Part shown: positions 35,382 through 43,998 of the stretch, one piece after another
How the letters are laid out: each line of letters opens with the position of its first letter
How positions within the stretch are numbered: the first letter of the stretch is position 1
Assembly (NCBI GenBank): GCA_018666235.1
Contig: JABJAB010000040.1
Coordinates: 1 to 64,000 of the forward strand
Reading direction: 5' to 3'
Origin: Ilumatobacter sp.
GTDB taxonomy: Bacteria; Actinomycetota; Acidimicrobiia; Acidimicrobiales; Ilumatobacteraceae
DNA: 64,000 nt
The notes under the pieces: generated by a model
Databases searched by the model: none
Seen by the model: the letters and a program-made list of their open reading frames with translations, nothing else
What the model was told of the DNA's origin: nothing
Position numbers and translations under genes: made by a program

Positions 35382-35969
35382 TCAGTTCTTGGACAATGTC
35401 TTGAGCGCGTCGCGCAACAGTGTGGCCGAGTCAGCATCGCTCGGTAGTTCACGCAAAACGTCACGGATCTCGTCAGTTCCGTAGCCGAGGCCTGCGAGCG
35501 CCTCGCGTACGTCGGCAATGCTGGAGTTCCCGCCACCGACACCGAGACCACCGCCATCGAGCACGTCGAGTGACAACCTATTCTTCAGCTCGACGATGAG
35601 GCGTTCTGCGGTCTTCTTGCCCACCTTGGGCACCAACTGCAGCGCGGCGATGTCATTGTTGGCAACAATGTCGACCAGCGAAGCGGCCGGGTGCGTGGCC
35701 AGCACCGACATGGCCATCGCCGGCCCGACCCCGTGGGTCGCGAGCAGAATCTGGAACGTCGCTTTGTCTTCGTTTGATGTGAATCCGAACAAGGTCTGCG
35801 CGTCTTCGCGAATGTGATGGTGGATGCGCAGGAACGTGGAACTACCCGGCTCAAGTTCGGGGATCACGCGCTGGGACACCGTGACGAGGTAGCCGACACC
35901 TGCGACTTCGAGCAACACGGTGCCATCGACGTTCCGTTCAAGAATCTCGCCGCGGAGCGACCCGATCAC
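35382..35969 (-). CDS. ruvA: Holliday junction DNA-binding protein RuvA
   Basis: A 195-residue protein with the OB-fold N-terminus IGSLRGEILERN...LLEVAGVGYLV, two helix-hairpin-helix motifs (THGVGPAMAMSVL and VPKVGKKTAERLIVEL) that grip the four-way junction, a flexible glycine-rich linker and domain III (VREALAGLGYGTDEIRDVLREL) that contacts RuvB. The longest frame begins inside ruvC, but the GTG at 35967-35969 overlaps the ruvC stop as GTGA and matches the family start. Confidence 0.95.
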   Translation of the reverse strand: MIGSLRGEILERNVDGTVLLEVAGVGYLVTVSQRVIPELEPGSSTFLRIHHHIREDAQTLFGFTSNEDKATFQILLATHGVGPAMAMSVLATHPAASLVDIVANNDIAALQLVPKVGKKTAERLIVELKNRLSLDVLDGGGLGVGGGNSSIADVREALAGLGYGTDEIRDVLRELPSDADSATLLRDALKTLSKN

Positions 35970-36511
35970 GAGCTTGCCGCCTGACGAAGACGACGCCCGA
36001 TCGGCGACATGGCGAGATGACAAAGTGCCAATGCGGCGGCATCAGCGGCATCGGCTGGCCGAGGCAACGTGGTCAGCTTCAGACGAGCCTGCACCATCTT
36101 CTGCACCTGTTCCTTGCCAGCTCCACCCCACCCGGCAACGGCGTCTTTGACCTGGTTGGGGGTGTATTGGATGACTTCACACCCTGCCAGCGCCGCTTCG
36201 GCGAGCGCGAGGCCGCTCGCTTGGCCGACGCTCATGGCTGTGCGCACATTGACCTGGAAGAACACCTGCTCGACAGCGACAGCGTCGGGCTTGAATTCGG
36301 CGATCAGTGCCGTGAACTCGGTCCTCAATGCGCCGAGTCGCTGCGGTAACGGATCCGTCTTCGGTGTGCGGATCACACCCATCGACACCGCCGTCGCCGA
36401 CCCGGGACCTCGACCGTCAATCACCGCGAAGCCACATCGGGTGAGCCCAGGGTCGATGCCCAACACTCGAGTGGTCACCCCGGAGGTGGCGTCAACACTG
36501 TTGGCGAACAT
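35966..36511 (-). CDS. ruvC: Holliday junction endonuclease RuvC
   Basis: A 181-residue RNase H-fold resolvase. Catalytic acids are visible: D20 in GIDPGLTRCGF, E81 in AVEQVFF and the C-terminal aspartates in PADAADAAALAL. The QYTPNQVKDAVAGWGGAGKEQVQ segment is the DNA-contact region. The ATG at 36509-36511 gives about 13 residues before the conserved VLGIDPGL; a GTG at the VTTRVLG position is an alternative. It overlaps ruvA by four bases. Confidence 0.95.
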   Translation of the reverse strand: MFANSVDATSGVTTRVLGIDPGLTRCGFAVIDGRGPGSATAVSMGVIRTPKTDPLPQRLGALRTEFTALIAEFKPDAVAVEQVFFQVNVRTAMSVGQASGLALAEAALAGCEVIQYTPNQVKDAVAGWGGAGKEQVQKMVQARLKLTTLPRPADAADAAALALCHLAMSPIGRRLRQAASS

Positions 36512-36538
36512 AGGTTCGTAGCGTACTCGATCGGGTGG

Positions 36539-36994
36539 TCAGGAGGGGAGCTTCTCCAACTCGTCGACCAATTCACTCACCGGGCGGTATGTCAGCCCGG
36601 CGATGGCCCGATGGGCGTACCGGACAATGCCGTCGCCATCGATGATGAACACGCTGCGGCGAGGAAAGCCGAGCGGCCCCAACGTCCCGTACGTGCCAGC
36701 GACTGACTTGTCGACATCTGCGAGGAGTGGAAATGCGAAGCCGTGCTTGCCTGCAAAACCTTCGTGGCTGGTCACGTCCTGCGCCGAAATCGCCAGGACC
36801 TGCGCATCGAGGTTAGCGAACTGCTCGAGGCCGTCGTTGTAGCTGTTCAGCTGCTTTGTGCAGACCGGCGTGTCGTCGCCCGGGTAAAACACGAGCACGA
36901 CCGACTTGCCCGCAAACTCGGCCAAGGTGTAGCTGCGTCCTCCTGTACCGGGCAGATCGAAGTCGGGAGCGGCTTCGCCGACCGAGAGGCTCAC
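36539..36994 (-). CDS. Peroxiredoxin, BCP/PrxQ-like, single cysteine
   Basis: A 151-residue thioredoxin-fold peroxidase that reduces hydroperoxides. The peroxidatic cysteine is C45 in YPGDDTPVCTKQLN. There is no other cysteine in the protein, so it must be a 1-Cys enzyme resolved by an external thiol; mycothiol is a candidate because mshC is in the same window. GTG start at 36992-36994 overlaps the yebC stop as GTGA, so it is coupled to yebC and lies upstream of none of the ruv genes by more than 27 bases. Confidence 0.88.
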   Translation of the reverse strand: MSLSVGEAAPDFDLPGTGGRSYTLAEFAGKSVVLVFYPGDDTPVCTKQLNSYNDGLEQFANLDAQVLAISAQDVTSHEGFAGKHGFAFPLLADVDKSVAGTYGTLGPLGFPRRSVFIIDGDGIVRYAHRAIAGLTYRPVSELVDELEKLPS

Positions 36995-37737
36995 TCGGCT
37001 GCCGCTTCCATCAGGTCGTCGCTCATGTCGAAGTTCGAAAAGACGTCTTGCACGTCATCGTTGTCTTCAAGCGCCTCCAGAATACGGAGGATCGCTTTGG
37101 CATCTTTCACGTCGGTGACCGGCACGAGGTTCTCGGCCATCATCGGCGAGTCCGCTGATTGCACTGTGAATCCGCCAGTCTCGAGCGCCGTCTTGATGTC
37201 GTACACGGGCGACGGGTCCGACGTGACCTGGAAGGCCTCGCCCACCTGGACCATGTCCTCGGCGCCTGCTTCGAGTGCAGCCATCATCAACTCGTCTTCG
37301 TCGGCGCTCGCGTCGACCATGATGACGCCCTTGCGGGCGAACTGCCACCCCACTGCTCCCGGCTCGGCCATCGACCCACCGAGCTTGCTGAAGATCTGAC
37401 GGATGTCGGCGCCGGACCGATTGCGGTTGTCGGTGAGCACGTCGATCATCAGGGCCGCTCCACCTGGGGCGTACCCCTCATACATGATGCTCTCGTAGGC
37501 ATCGCCTTCGGCGTTGCCGCTCCCCCGTTTGACCGCACGATCGATTGCTTCGTTGGTCATCTGCGCCGACTTGGCCTTTTGGACGGCCGTTCGCAGTGTC
37601 GGGTTCATGTCGACGTCGCCACCGCCTTTGGCGGCAACTTCGATCTGGCGGGCGAGTTTCGCGAAGAGCTTGCCGCGCTTCGCGTCGGTGGCGCCCTTCT
37701 TGTGCTTGATTGTTGCCCATTTGGAATGGCCGGACAT
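36991..37737 (-). CDS. YebC/PmpR family regulatory or translation protein
   Basis: A 248-residue member of the TACO1/YebC family: MSGHSKWATIKHKKGATDAKRGKLFAKL at the N-terminus, DNRNRSGADIRQIFSKLGGSM and the acidic C-terminal third. Members were first described as transcription regulators and more recently as factors that help translate proline-rich stretches. It sits between pdxT and the peroxiredoxin, upstream of ruvC, which is the conserved actinobacterial context (pdxT-yebC-ruvC). The C-terminus ends DDLMEAAAE. Confidence 0.95.
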   Translation of the reverse strand: MSGHSKWATIKHKKGATDAKRGKLFAKLARQIEVAAKGGGDVDMNPTLRTAVQKAKSAQMTNEAIDRAVKRGSGNAEGDAYESIMYEGYAPGGAALMIDVLTDNRNRSGADIRQIFSKLGGSMAEPGAVGWQFARKGVIMVDASADEDELMMAALEAGAEDMVQVGEAFQVTSDPSPVYDIKTALETGGFTVQSADSPMMAENLVPVTDVKDAKAILRILEALEDNDDVQDVFSNFDMSDDLMEAAAE

Positions 37738-37754
37738 ACGAGGATCCCTTGTTT

Positions 37755-38357
37755 TCAGTTTCCGGTGAGTTGAGCGACGAACAATTCGTGGAGTCGGGTG
37801 TCGTGAGTCAATTCCGGGTGGAACGCTGCCACCGTACAGGTTCCGTCCCGAACGAGAACAGGAATGCCGTCGTGCTCGGCGAGGACCTCGACGGCGACGC
37901 CGACACGCTCGACTCGCGGCGCCCGGATGAACACCGCGTGGAACGGCGTGTCGAGCCCCACAATGTCGAGGTCGGTTTCGAAGCTGTCGAGCTGCCGGCC
38001 ATACCCGTTGCGGCGTACCGTGATGTCAATCAGGTCGAAGCCATGCTGATCTGGTCGACCGTCGAGCACGTTCGAGGCGCACAGGATCATCCCGGCACAC
38101 GTGCCAAAGACCGGCATCCCGTCGCCGAGCAAGTCGCTGAGCGGATCTCTGAGACCGCTCGTGTCGAGCAGCATCGACATCGTCGTGCTTTCACCGCCCG
38201 GCAAAATAAGTGCGTCAACACCATCAAGATGCTCGGGCTGCTTGACCAGGCGTGCATCGACGCCAAGCGCTGCGAGACGCTCAAGATGGGTGGAGAACGC
38301 ACCTTGCAGTGCGAGCACCCCGACGACCGGGCCGGAAGCCTCAGCGGATCGATTCAC
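37755..38357 (-). CDS. pdxT: Pyridoxal 5'-phosphate synthase glutaminase subunit
   Basis: A 200-residue class I amidotransferase that passes ammonia to PdxS for pyridoxal phosphate synthesis. Motifs: VVGVLALQGAFSTHL, LPGGESTTM, nucleophile C87 in FGTCAGMIL and the His-Glu pair in AAFHPELTHD. A TTG one codon upstream is possible, but the GTG at 38355-38357 overlaps the pdxS stop as GTGA and is preferred. Cotranscribed with pdxS and 17 bases ahead of yebC. Confidence 0.95.
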   Translation of the reverse strand: MNRSAEASGPVVGVLALQGAFSTHLERLAALGVDARLVKQPEHLDGVDALILPGGESTTMSMLLDTSGLRDPLSDLLGDGMPVFGTCAGMILCASNVLDGRPDQHGFDLIDITVRRNGYGRQLDSFETDLDIVGLDTPFHAVFIRAPRVERVGVAVEVLAEHDGIPVLVRDGTCTVAAFHPELTHDTRLHELFVAQLTGN

Positions 38358-39238
38358 CAACCGCGGTCGGCGTACTTGACGCTGATTTCGTCCATGCCGA
38401 TGCCTGTCATCGGGGTGCCAAGGCCCCGGCTGACCTTGGCGAGGATGTCGGCGTCTTGGTAGTGCGTCGTTGCCTCGACGATCGCCTTGGCGCGCGGCGA
38501 CGGATCATCGGACTTGAAGATGCCTGACCCGACGAAGACGGCGTCGGCACCGAGTTGCATGGCGAGTGCTGCGTCGGCCGGCGTCGCGAGACCCCCGGCG
38601 CAGAACAGCGGGACTGGCAGCTTGCCGGTCTGTGCGATCTCCTGCACGAGTGGCAGCGGGGCCTGCAGGTCTTTGGCCCAGCCGAACAACTCAGCTTCGT
38701 CTGCCTGCGTCATGCGCTTGATGTCACCGAGGATTGACCGGAGGTGGCGGACCGCTTCGACCACGTTGCCCGTGCCAGCTTCACCCTTCGAACGGATCAT
38801 CGCAGCGCCTTCGGAGATACGCCGAAGCGCTTCACCGAGGTTGGTCGCGCCGCATACGAACGGCACGTCGAATGCCATCTTGTCGATGTGGTACGCCTCG
38901 TCGGCGGGAGTCAGCACTTCGGACTCGTCGATAAAGTCGACACCCAGCGATTGGATGATTTGCGCTTCGACGAAGTGACCAATGCGCACCTTTGCCATGA
39001 CGGGAATCGAACACACGGCTTGGATTCCGTCGATCATCTCAGGGTCGCTCATACGGGCAACGCCACCGTCGACCCGAATATCGGCCGGGACGCGCTCCAA
39101 TGCCATCACGGCAACGGCGCCGGCGTCTTCTGCGATCTTGGCTTGCTCAGGATTGACGACGTCCATGATGACGCCGCCCTTCATCATCTCGGCCAACCCC
39201 CGCTTGACGGGGAACGTTCCGGTGCTGTCAGCGATCAT
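38354..39238 (-). CDS. pdxS: Pyridoxal 5'-phosphate synthase lyase subunit
   Basis: A 294-residue (beta/alpha)8 barrel, the synthase half of the DXP-independent vitamin B6 pathway, using ribose 5-phosphate, glyceraldehyde 3-phosphate and ammonia. Highly conserved segments are KRGLAEMMKGGVIMDVVNPEQAKIAEDAGA, MALERVPADIR, the active-site lysine in MAKVRIGHF, MIRSKGEAGTGNVVEAVRH and FVGSGIFKSDDP. GTG two codons upstream is possible; the ATG at 39236-39238 is chosen. First gene of the pdxST pair. Confidence 0.97.
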   Translation of the reverse strand: MIADSTGTFPVKRGLAEMMKGGVIMDVVNPEQAKIAEDAGAVAVMALERVPADIRVDGGVARMSDPEMIDGIQAVCSIPVMAKVRIGHFVEAQIIQSLGVDFIDESEVLTPADEAYHIDKMAFDVPFVCGATNLGEALRRISEGAAMIRSKGEAGTGNVVEAVRHLRSILGDIKRMTQADEAELFGWAKDLQAPLPLVQEIAQTGKLPVPLFCAGGLATPADAALAMQLGADAVFVGSGIFKSDDPSPRAKAIVEATTHYQDADILAKVSRGLGTPMTGIGMDEISVKYADRGW

Positions 39239-39282
39239 GACCACAGGCTACTTTCGCTGGACCGAACCCGCCCGATCGTTTG

Positions 39283-40395
39283 TCAGGAAACTTCGAAGGC
39301 TGGTACTTCGCCTGGCGTGCTGACCTCGACCAACTCGACCCAGGTCTGCCCAGGAGTCAGTTGGATGACCTGCTCGCCGCCGACAGTCAACGTGAACGGG
39401 GAGGTTGCCAACTCACGTTCCCAGGTGCCCGAGAGATACTCACCATTACTGAAGACCGACACGAGGCCCGAACCGACCGTGATCGCCTCAGGCGCATTCT
39501 GATCGATGGAGCTCTGGCGGTAGTCGACGCCGAGGAGCACGACGTTCTCCGCTCCAATCCGGCCGTAGGTCTTGTCGACGTGCGCTTCACCCTCCTGAGA
39601 CCGCTCGTAACGCTGTTCTTCGTCGCTCCACGTCCACTCGATGTCAATACTGCCGATCGAGAACGACACATTGCGACCGGGCGCTCCGGCGAAGACCTGA
39701 CCGTCATCGAGGTAGCCGTACTGCGCGGGAGGAGCGCCTGGGTGGCCCTCCGGCGTCAGCGAGTACAGCGAGTCGGAATCGGAATACAAGTTGTGCGGTC
39801 CGGATCCGGGACCACGGTAGTAACTGCCGGGGTACGACGGAGCGCCGATGTCGACCAGCGACGACGACCGAACCAAGGCTGTAACACCAGGGTTGCCGCC
39901 GCTCCAGGCGAACAACGGCTCGTTGAACGAACTGAGCAGTGCAACGTCTTGCTCACGACCGGAACGAATGGGTCCCAACGGGTCCGCGTCCTGGGTGTGG
40001 AGCACGGCAGCGAAACGAGTCAGCGACCCTTCGACCTTTTCTTCGAAGACGATGTCGGCAACCGCCAAACCGGAGTGGTTGCGGCGCGCACCGGGATGGT
40101 TGTCGATCTTGACGGCCATTGCCGGACGCTCAACAAAGTCCGCCTCACTCGCCAGCGGCTCACCTGTGAGCGGCTGGCGGATGATGGCCGGGGCAAGGGT
40201 GGTCGTCGTTGCCTCGACAGCAGTCGTGGTTGTCACCTCGACAGCAGTCGTGGTTGTCACCTCGCTCGCCGTTGTTTCGACGGGCGTAGTGATCGCGGCT
40301 TCTTCGGACCCTCCCGAGCACGCCGCAGCGCCCACCATTGCGACGGCGGCGAGCGCCAAGCTGCGCCGGACAGACAGGAAGGATCTCATGGTCAT
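39283..40395 (-). CDS. DUF3048 lipoprotein (YerB-like)
   Basis: A 370-residue exported lipoprotein: signal peptide with lipobox MVGAAAC (Cys26), a Thr/Val/Glu-rich spacer (about 39-67) made of repeated VTTTTAVE units, then the DUF3048 domain with AMAVKIDNHPGARRNHSGLAVADIVFEEKVEG, TRFAAVLH and LGPIRSGREQD, and the C-terminal companion domain (EEQRYERSQEG...DK). The family is widespread in Gram-positive bacteria; its function is unknown and probably at the cell wall. The stop-start overlap with htpX (one base) suggests co-translation with that membrane protease. Confidence 0.85.
   Translation of the reverse strand: MTMRSFLSVRRSLALAAVAMVGAAACSGGSEEAAITTPVETTASEVTTTTAVEVTTTTAVEATTTTLAPAIIRQPLTGEPLASEADFVERPAMAVKIDNHPGARRNHSGLAVADIVFEEKVEGSLTRFAAVLHTQDADPLGPIRSGREQDVALLSSFNEPLFAWSGGNPGVTALVRSSSLVDIGAPSYPGSYYRGPGSGPHNLYSDSDSLYSLTPEGHPGAPPAQYGYLDDGQVFAGAPGRNVSFSIGSIDIEWTWSDEEQRYERSQEGEAHVDKTYGRIGAENVVLLGVDYRQSSIDQNAPEAITVGSGLVSVFSNGEYLSGTWERELATSPFTLTVGGEQVIQLTPGQTWVELVEVSTPGEVPAFEVS
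40213..40260 (-). repeat. Two exact 24-bp tandem repeats encoding a Thr-rich linker
   Basis: The 24-bp unit beginning CTCGACAGCAGTCG occurs twice in direct succession (40213-40236, 40237-40260) inside the DUF3048 gene. It encodes the repeated Val-Thr-Thr-Thr-Thr-Ala-Val-Glu of the linker behind the lipid anchor. The unit length keeps the frame, so copy number can vary. Confidence 0.85.
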
Positions 40396-41300
40396 CAGAG
40401 CTCTCTCAGAAGTGCGATTCGCTCGTCGAGCGGCGGATGGGTATTGAACAACTGGTGGACGGCGCGCAGTTTACCTTGGTCCCCGACACCACTCATGGGC
40501 TGTTCAATCCACAAGTGTGCCGTAGCGGTCGACGCGCTGTGCGTCACCGTAGTGTCTTCCTGGAGCTTCTCGAGCGCAGAGATCAGCCCCGGCGGGTAAC
40601 GAGTGAGTTGGCAAGCCGTGACATCAGCGAGCGTCTCGCGGCGACGCGAGATGGCCGCCTGCATCGCCTTTGCAATGAGCGGTGAAACAATCAGCAGGGC
40701 AAAGCCGACGTAGGCAAGCGGGTTGTTGCCGTTGTCGTGGTCGCCGCGACGCGCCACGCGTCCGCCGTTCCACCACATCAACCGAATCGCACCGTCAGCG
40801 AGCAGCGCAACCGTGCCCACCATGGTGACCGCGAGCGTCGACACCAGGATGTCGTAGTTCTTGATGTGGCCCAACTCGTGCGCGACCACACCTTCGAGTT
40901 CGACGCGGTTCAGCTTTTCCAGCAGACCAGTCGTCACGGCGATGGCCGCATGCTCGGGATTGCGTCCGGTTGCAAAGGCATTCGGTGCAGGGTCTTCAAT
41001 GATGTAGACACCGGGCTTGGGAAGTCCCGCAGCGATACAGAGGCCCTCGACCAGGTTGTGGAGGCGCTGATATTCAACCGCTGACGCTGGGTGGGCACGA
41101 CTCATGCGCAACGCGATCTTGTCTGCCTTCCAGTAGGACGCAAGTGCGACTACACCACTGATCACGAGAGCGATGAGCGTAAAAAGAATGCCACTGCCAA
41201 CGACGAGGCCGATGGCGGCCCCGACGAGGGCGACGACAACCATGAAACCGGCAACGAGCGCGAGACTCCGGCGTTTGTTCGATCTGATCAGTTCAAACAT
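40395..41300 (-). CDS. htpX: HtpX-like M48 family membrane metalloprotease
   Basis: A 301-residue zinc protease with two N-terminal helices (15-55), the active-site motif HELGH at residues 141-145, two more hydrophobic segments after it, and a third zinc ligand in REDLADV-like RRETLADVTA (Glu). It degrades misfolded membrane proteins. Sequence order, including DPAPNAFATGRNPEHAAIAVTTGLL, fits HtpX. It is nine bases from lemA, an association frequently seen (HtpX-LemA). Confidence 0.94.
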   Translation of the reverse strand: MFELIRSNKRRSLALVAGFMVVVALVGAAIGLVVGSGILFTLIALVISGVVALASYWKADKIALRMSRAHPASAVEYQRLHNLVEGLCIAAGLPKPGVYIIEDPAPNAFATGRNPEHAAIAVTTGLLEKLNRVELEGVVAHELGHIKNYDILVSTLAVTMVGTVALLADGAIRLMWWNGGRVARRGDHDNGNNPLAYVGFALLIVSPLIAKAMQAAISRRRETLADVTACQLTRYPPGLISALEKLQEDTTVTHSASTATAHLWIEQPMSGVGDQGKLRAVHQLFNTHPPLDERIALLREL

Positions 41301-41309
41301 GGAGATGAA

Positions 41310-41864
41310 TCAGAATTCGACACTCGGTGAGGTGCGAGCTGCTTCTTCAGCTTGGAAGTACTCGCGGCGTTCAAACTTCATTGCCTTTGCGAACAGAACG
41401 GTCGGGAACTGCTCAAGCTTGTTGTTGTAATCAAGCACACTGTCGTTGTAGAACTGGCGCGAGTACGCCACCCGACCCTCGGTTGCGGTCAGTTCTTCCT
41501 GCAACTGCAAGAAGTTCTGGTTCGCCTTGAGGTCGGGGTACGCCTCACCCAGTGCAAACAGCTTGCCGAGCGCACCTTCGAGCATGTTGTTGGCGCCGGC
41601 TTGTCCCGCCGGCGTGTCGGGCGCCTGGATGGCGGCATTGCGAGCATTGATGACGGCTTCGAGCGTCTCGCGCTCATGGGCGGCATAGCCCTTGACGGTT
41701 TCAACCAGATTGGGGATGAGATCAAGGCGCCGCTTGAGCTGTACGTCGATCTGGGACCAAGCATTCTCGATCTGGTTTCGGCGACGAATCAAGCCGTTGT
41801 AGGCGCCGATGATGATTGCCACGACGACAACCACCACGACGATGACAAGGAGAAGGACGATCAT
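41310..41864 (-). CDS. LemA family protein
   Basis: A 184-residue protein with one very hydrophobic N-terminal helix rich in Val and Ile (residues 2-22) and a long helical domain with the LemA motif YNGLIRRRNQIENAWSQIDVQLKRRLDLIPNLVETVKGYAAHE and the C-terminal ARQFYN/YNNKLEQFP segment. A TTG eight codons upstream extends the frame, but the ATG at 41862-41864 (MIVLLLVIV) is the likely start. Membrane-anchored; function unknown, commonly linked to HtpX-type proteases as here. Confidence 0.9.
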   Translation of the reverse strand: MIVLLLVIVVVVVVVAIIIGAYNGLIRRRNQIENAWSQIDVQLKRRLDLIPNLVETVKGYAAHERETLEAVINARNAAIQAPDTPAGQAGANNMLEGALGKLFALGEAYPDLKANQNFLQLQEELTATEGRVAYSRQFYNDSVLDYNNKLEQFPTVLFAKAMKFERREYFQAEEAARTSPSVEF

Positions 41865-41890
41865 CGGGCCAGTGTACGACCCCGGCAAGA

Positions 41891-42985
41891 TCAGCGGGTG
41901 GAGTCGAAAATCAGTTCCCGGTAGATCTCCACGTACCGGTCCGCCAGCGTCGACATTGCGAAGTCCGTGGCTCGCAATGCTCCTGCGGAGCGGAGCCGGG
42001 CTGACAGTTCGTAGTCGTCGAGCGCACGACGCAGTGCGCCAGCGAGCGCATCAACCGATCCCGGAGGTGTCAGGATCGAATCGACGTTGTCGGTGGCAAC
42101 GTTGCGATAACCGTCGAGCGCGCTGGCTACCACGGTGGTCTCAGCGGCCATCGCTTCGATCAGCACGACTCCGAACGACTCTCCCCCCAATGAAGGAGCA
42201 CAAAAAATATCTGCGCCGCGCAGCCGAGCGAATTTGTCCTTCTCAGTGATACGGCCGAGCCAGTGGATTCGCTGGTCACCGGACGTCCGTCGCTGCAGTG
42301 CTGCCGTGTCAGGACCGTCGCTGCCAATCCAGAGATCGACATCGGCGGGCATTTGCTCGAAGGCATCGATCAAGACGCTGAGCCCTTTGCGGTCTTCATG
42401 GCGCCCGCAAAAAAAGATTGTCGGCCGGTCCGTCACCATCGGGTCGACCGCTTGAATCTGGCCGATATCGACACCGTTAAACAACACTTCGTAGTCCCCG
42501 CCGAGGTGAGATCGGGCAAGGCCCAGAGCATCTTTTGAAACGACGACCTTGTGATCGATCCGCTTGATGATGCGACTTAGCGGACCCTTGAACACCCGGT
42601 AGCTCGTCGACTGTCCGGCCGCGTGGAACGTTGCGACGATCGGCGCCGGCCGCGTCAAGATCGTTGTCAGCGTCGGCCCGGGTGCCAACGGTTCGTGCAC
42701 GTGGAGCACGTCAAATGCTTCGTCGTTGAGCACCTGAATCGTACGGAACGCTGCAGACGGGTCGGGTGCAAGCGGGGCGATCGAACCATTCGCAGATAGC
42801 GGCAGGGAATTGCCGAGCGGTGTCACGAAGCTCTCTGGCGGAGGGCCGTCACAGGGGCCGAGCACTCGCGCTTCATGCCCGCGAGCGCGAAGTTCGTGTG
42901 CCAATGCCAGCACTTGCATTTGGACCCCGCCCGGGATGGTCAAGCTGTATGGGCACACCAGCCCAACGCGTAGCGGTCGGTTCAC
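41891..42985 (-). CDS. pimA: PimA-like phosphatidylinositol alpha-mannosyltransferase (GT4)
   Basis: A 364-residue GT-B glycosyltransferase. RVGLVCPYSLTIPGGVQMQVLALAHELRARGHE closely follows the opening of mycobacterial PimA, as do DVLHVHEPLAPG, IVATFHAAGQS, LFNGVDI, a KGL motif in FCGRHEDRKGLSVLIDA and the GGESFGVVLIEAMA donor-binding site. PimA adds the first mannose to phosphatidylinositol. The neighbours patA, pgsA, HIT and thrS are exactly those of M. tuberculosis. The frame is open to a GTG at 43052-43054 (23 more residues, five bases after patA), but homology starts at the GTG at 42983-42985; the start is uncertain. Confidence 0.87.
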   Translation of the reverse strand: MNRPLRVGLVCPYSLTIPGGVQMQVLALAHELRARGHEARVLGPCDGPPPESFVTPLGNSLPLSANGSIAPLAPDPSAAFRTIQVLNDEAFDVLHVHEPLAPGPTLTTILTRPAPIVATFHAAGQSTSYRVFKGPLSRIIKRIDHKVVVSKDALGLARSHLGGDYEVLFNGVDIGQIQAVDPMVTDRPTIFFCGRHEDRKGLSVLIDAFEQMPADVDLWIGSDGPDTAALQRRTSGDQRIHWLGRITEKDKFARLRGADIFCAPSLGGESFGVVLIEAMAAETTVVASALDGYRNVATDNVDSILTPPGSVDALAGALRRALDDYELSARLRSAGALRATDFAMSTLADRYVEIYRELIFDSTR

Positions 42986-43059
42986 CGAGATATGTCTAGC
43001 TGATCTGCGCGGAAGTCCAAGCCTGAACCTCTGCCCAGGTGTCGCGGTGGACACCGCAC

Positions 43060-43998
43060 TCAGGTATCAGCACGGATCGATTCGCCGTAGCCGGGGTCGC
43101 TTGGCCAGTTTGGTTGGAACAGGTGCCACTGCGACGGTGCTCGCCGGATCAACACTTCGAGCTCAGCGGCGATCAGTTGCGTGACGCGTTGCACATCGTC
43201 ACGCAGCCGCTTCGCCTGACGCTCGACTGGAATCGGGGGACGGACGTAGCCGAGATGGCCGTCGAATCGGTCGGTGAAGTACACGCCCGTCGGCAGAATC
43301 GGAGCCCCCGTGCGCAGCGCCACGGTGGCCGCACCTCCGGGCAGCGTTGTGGTTTCCCCGAAGAACTCCACTGTGGGGCCGCCGCCCTGAATGTCGCGAT
43401 CGGACAGCAAGCACACCACATGGTTGGCCCTGAGCGCCGCAATCACTGCGGTGCCGGCTTTGGGACCGAGCGGCACGACGGTCATGCCCAGCTTCGACCG
43501 CAGGTCCACGAACCACTCGAACAGTTCCGGAGGCTCGATCTGCTCGACGATGACCGTGATGGGATGGCCCTGGTCCGCGATCCACCGACCGGCCCACTCC
43601 CAGCCTCCCAGGTGGGGTAGGGCAATGATGGCGCCGTTGCCGGCGGCGAGTGCTTCGGTCAGGTGCCGATAGCCGTCCTCTCGGAATGATGCCGCAACAG
43701 CGCGCTTGGACATCGTGGGGAGCCGAAAGCTTTCGATCCAGTAGCGCGCATAGGAGTCGAATGCCTCCTGCACCGCCCTCCGCAGCCGCAGGCCGCGCAG
43801 TGTGGGATCGACCCGCTGCAGGTGTCGTTCGATGATCGCCCGGCGTTCCGGGCTAGCAAGGTTCGCCCCCGCACCGGCCGGGGTCGCGAATCCCATGGCG
43901 AGGGGCCCGGGAATCAGCCTGGCGGCCAACGCTCCGAGTTTGTAGCCGTTCGTGGTGAACTGGCTGATGAACTGCTGCTGCAATTCTTGGGGAGTCAC
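43060..43998 (-). CDS. patA: PIM acyltransferase (PatA-like, LPLAT family)
   Basis: A 312-residue member of the LpxL/HtrB-like acyltransferases. The catalytic motif is HLGGWE (H129, E134), followed by SDRDIQGGGPTVEFFGE, LPGGAATVALRTGAPILPTGVYF and the C-terminal PSQWHLFQPNWPSD. In mycobacteria PatA acylates the mannose of PIM. The GTG start overlaps the pgsA stop as GTGA, and pimA follows. Gram-negative lipid A acyltransferases share the fold, but there is no lipid A context here; the PIM role is inferred from the cluster. Confidence 0.87.
   Translation of the reverse strand: MTPQELQQQFISQFTTNGYKLGALAARLIPGPLAMGFATPAGAGANLASPERRAIIERHLQRVDPTLRGLRLRRAVQEAFDSYARYWIESFRLPTMSKRAVAASFREDGYRHLTEALAAGNGAIIALPHLGGWEWAGRWIADQGHPITVIVEQIEPPELFEWFVDLRSKLGMTVVPLGPKAGTAVIAALRANHVVCLLSDRDIQGGGPTVEFFGETTTLPGGAATVALRTGAPILPTGVYFTDRFDGHLGYVRPPIPVERQAKRLRDDVQRVTQLIAAELEVLIRRAPSQWHLFQPNWPSDPGYGESIRADT

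Noticed and set aside
39280..40599. 439-codon plus-strand ORF opposite the DUF3048 gene
   Set aside because: The minus strand has a signal peptide, lipobox and DUF3048 motifs; the plus frame is Arg/His-rich with no family pattern and spans into htpX.
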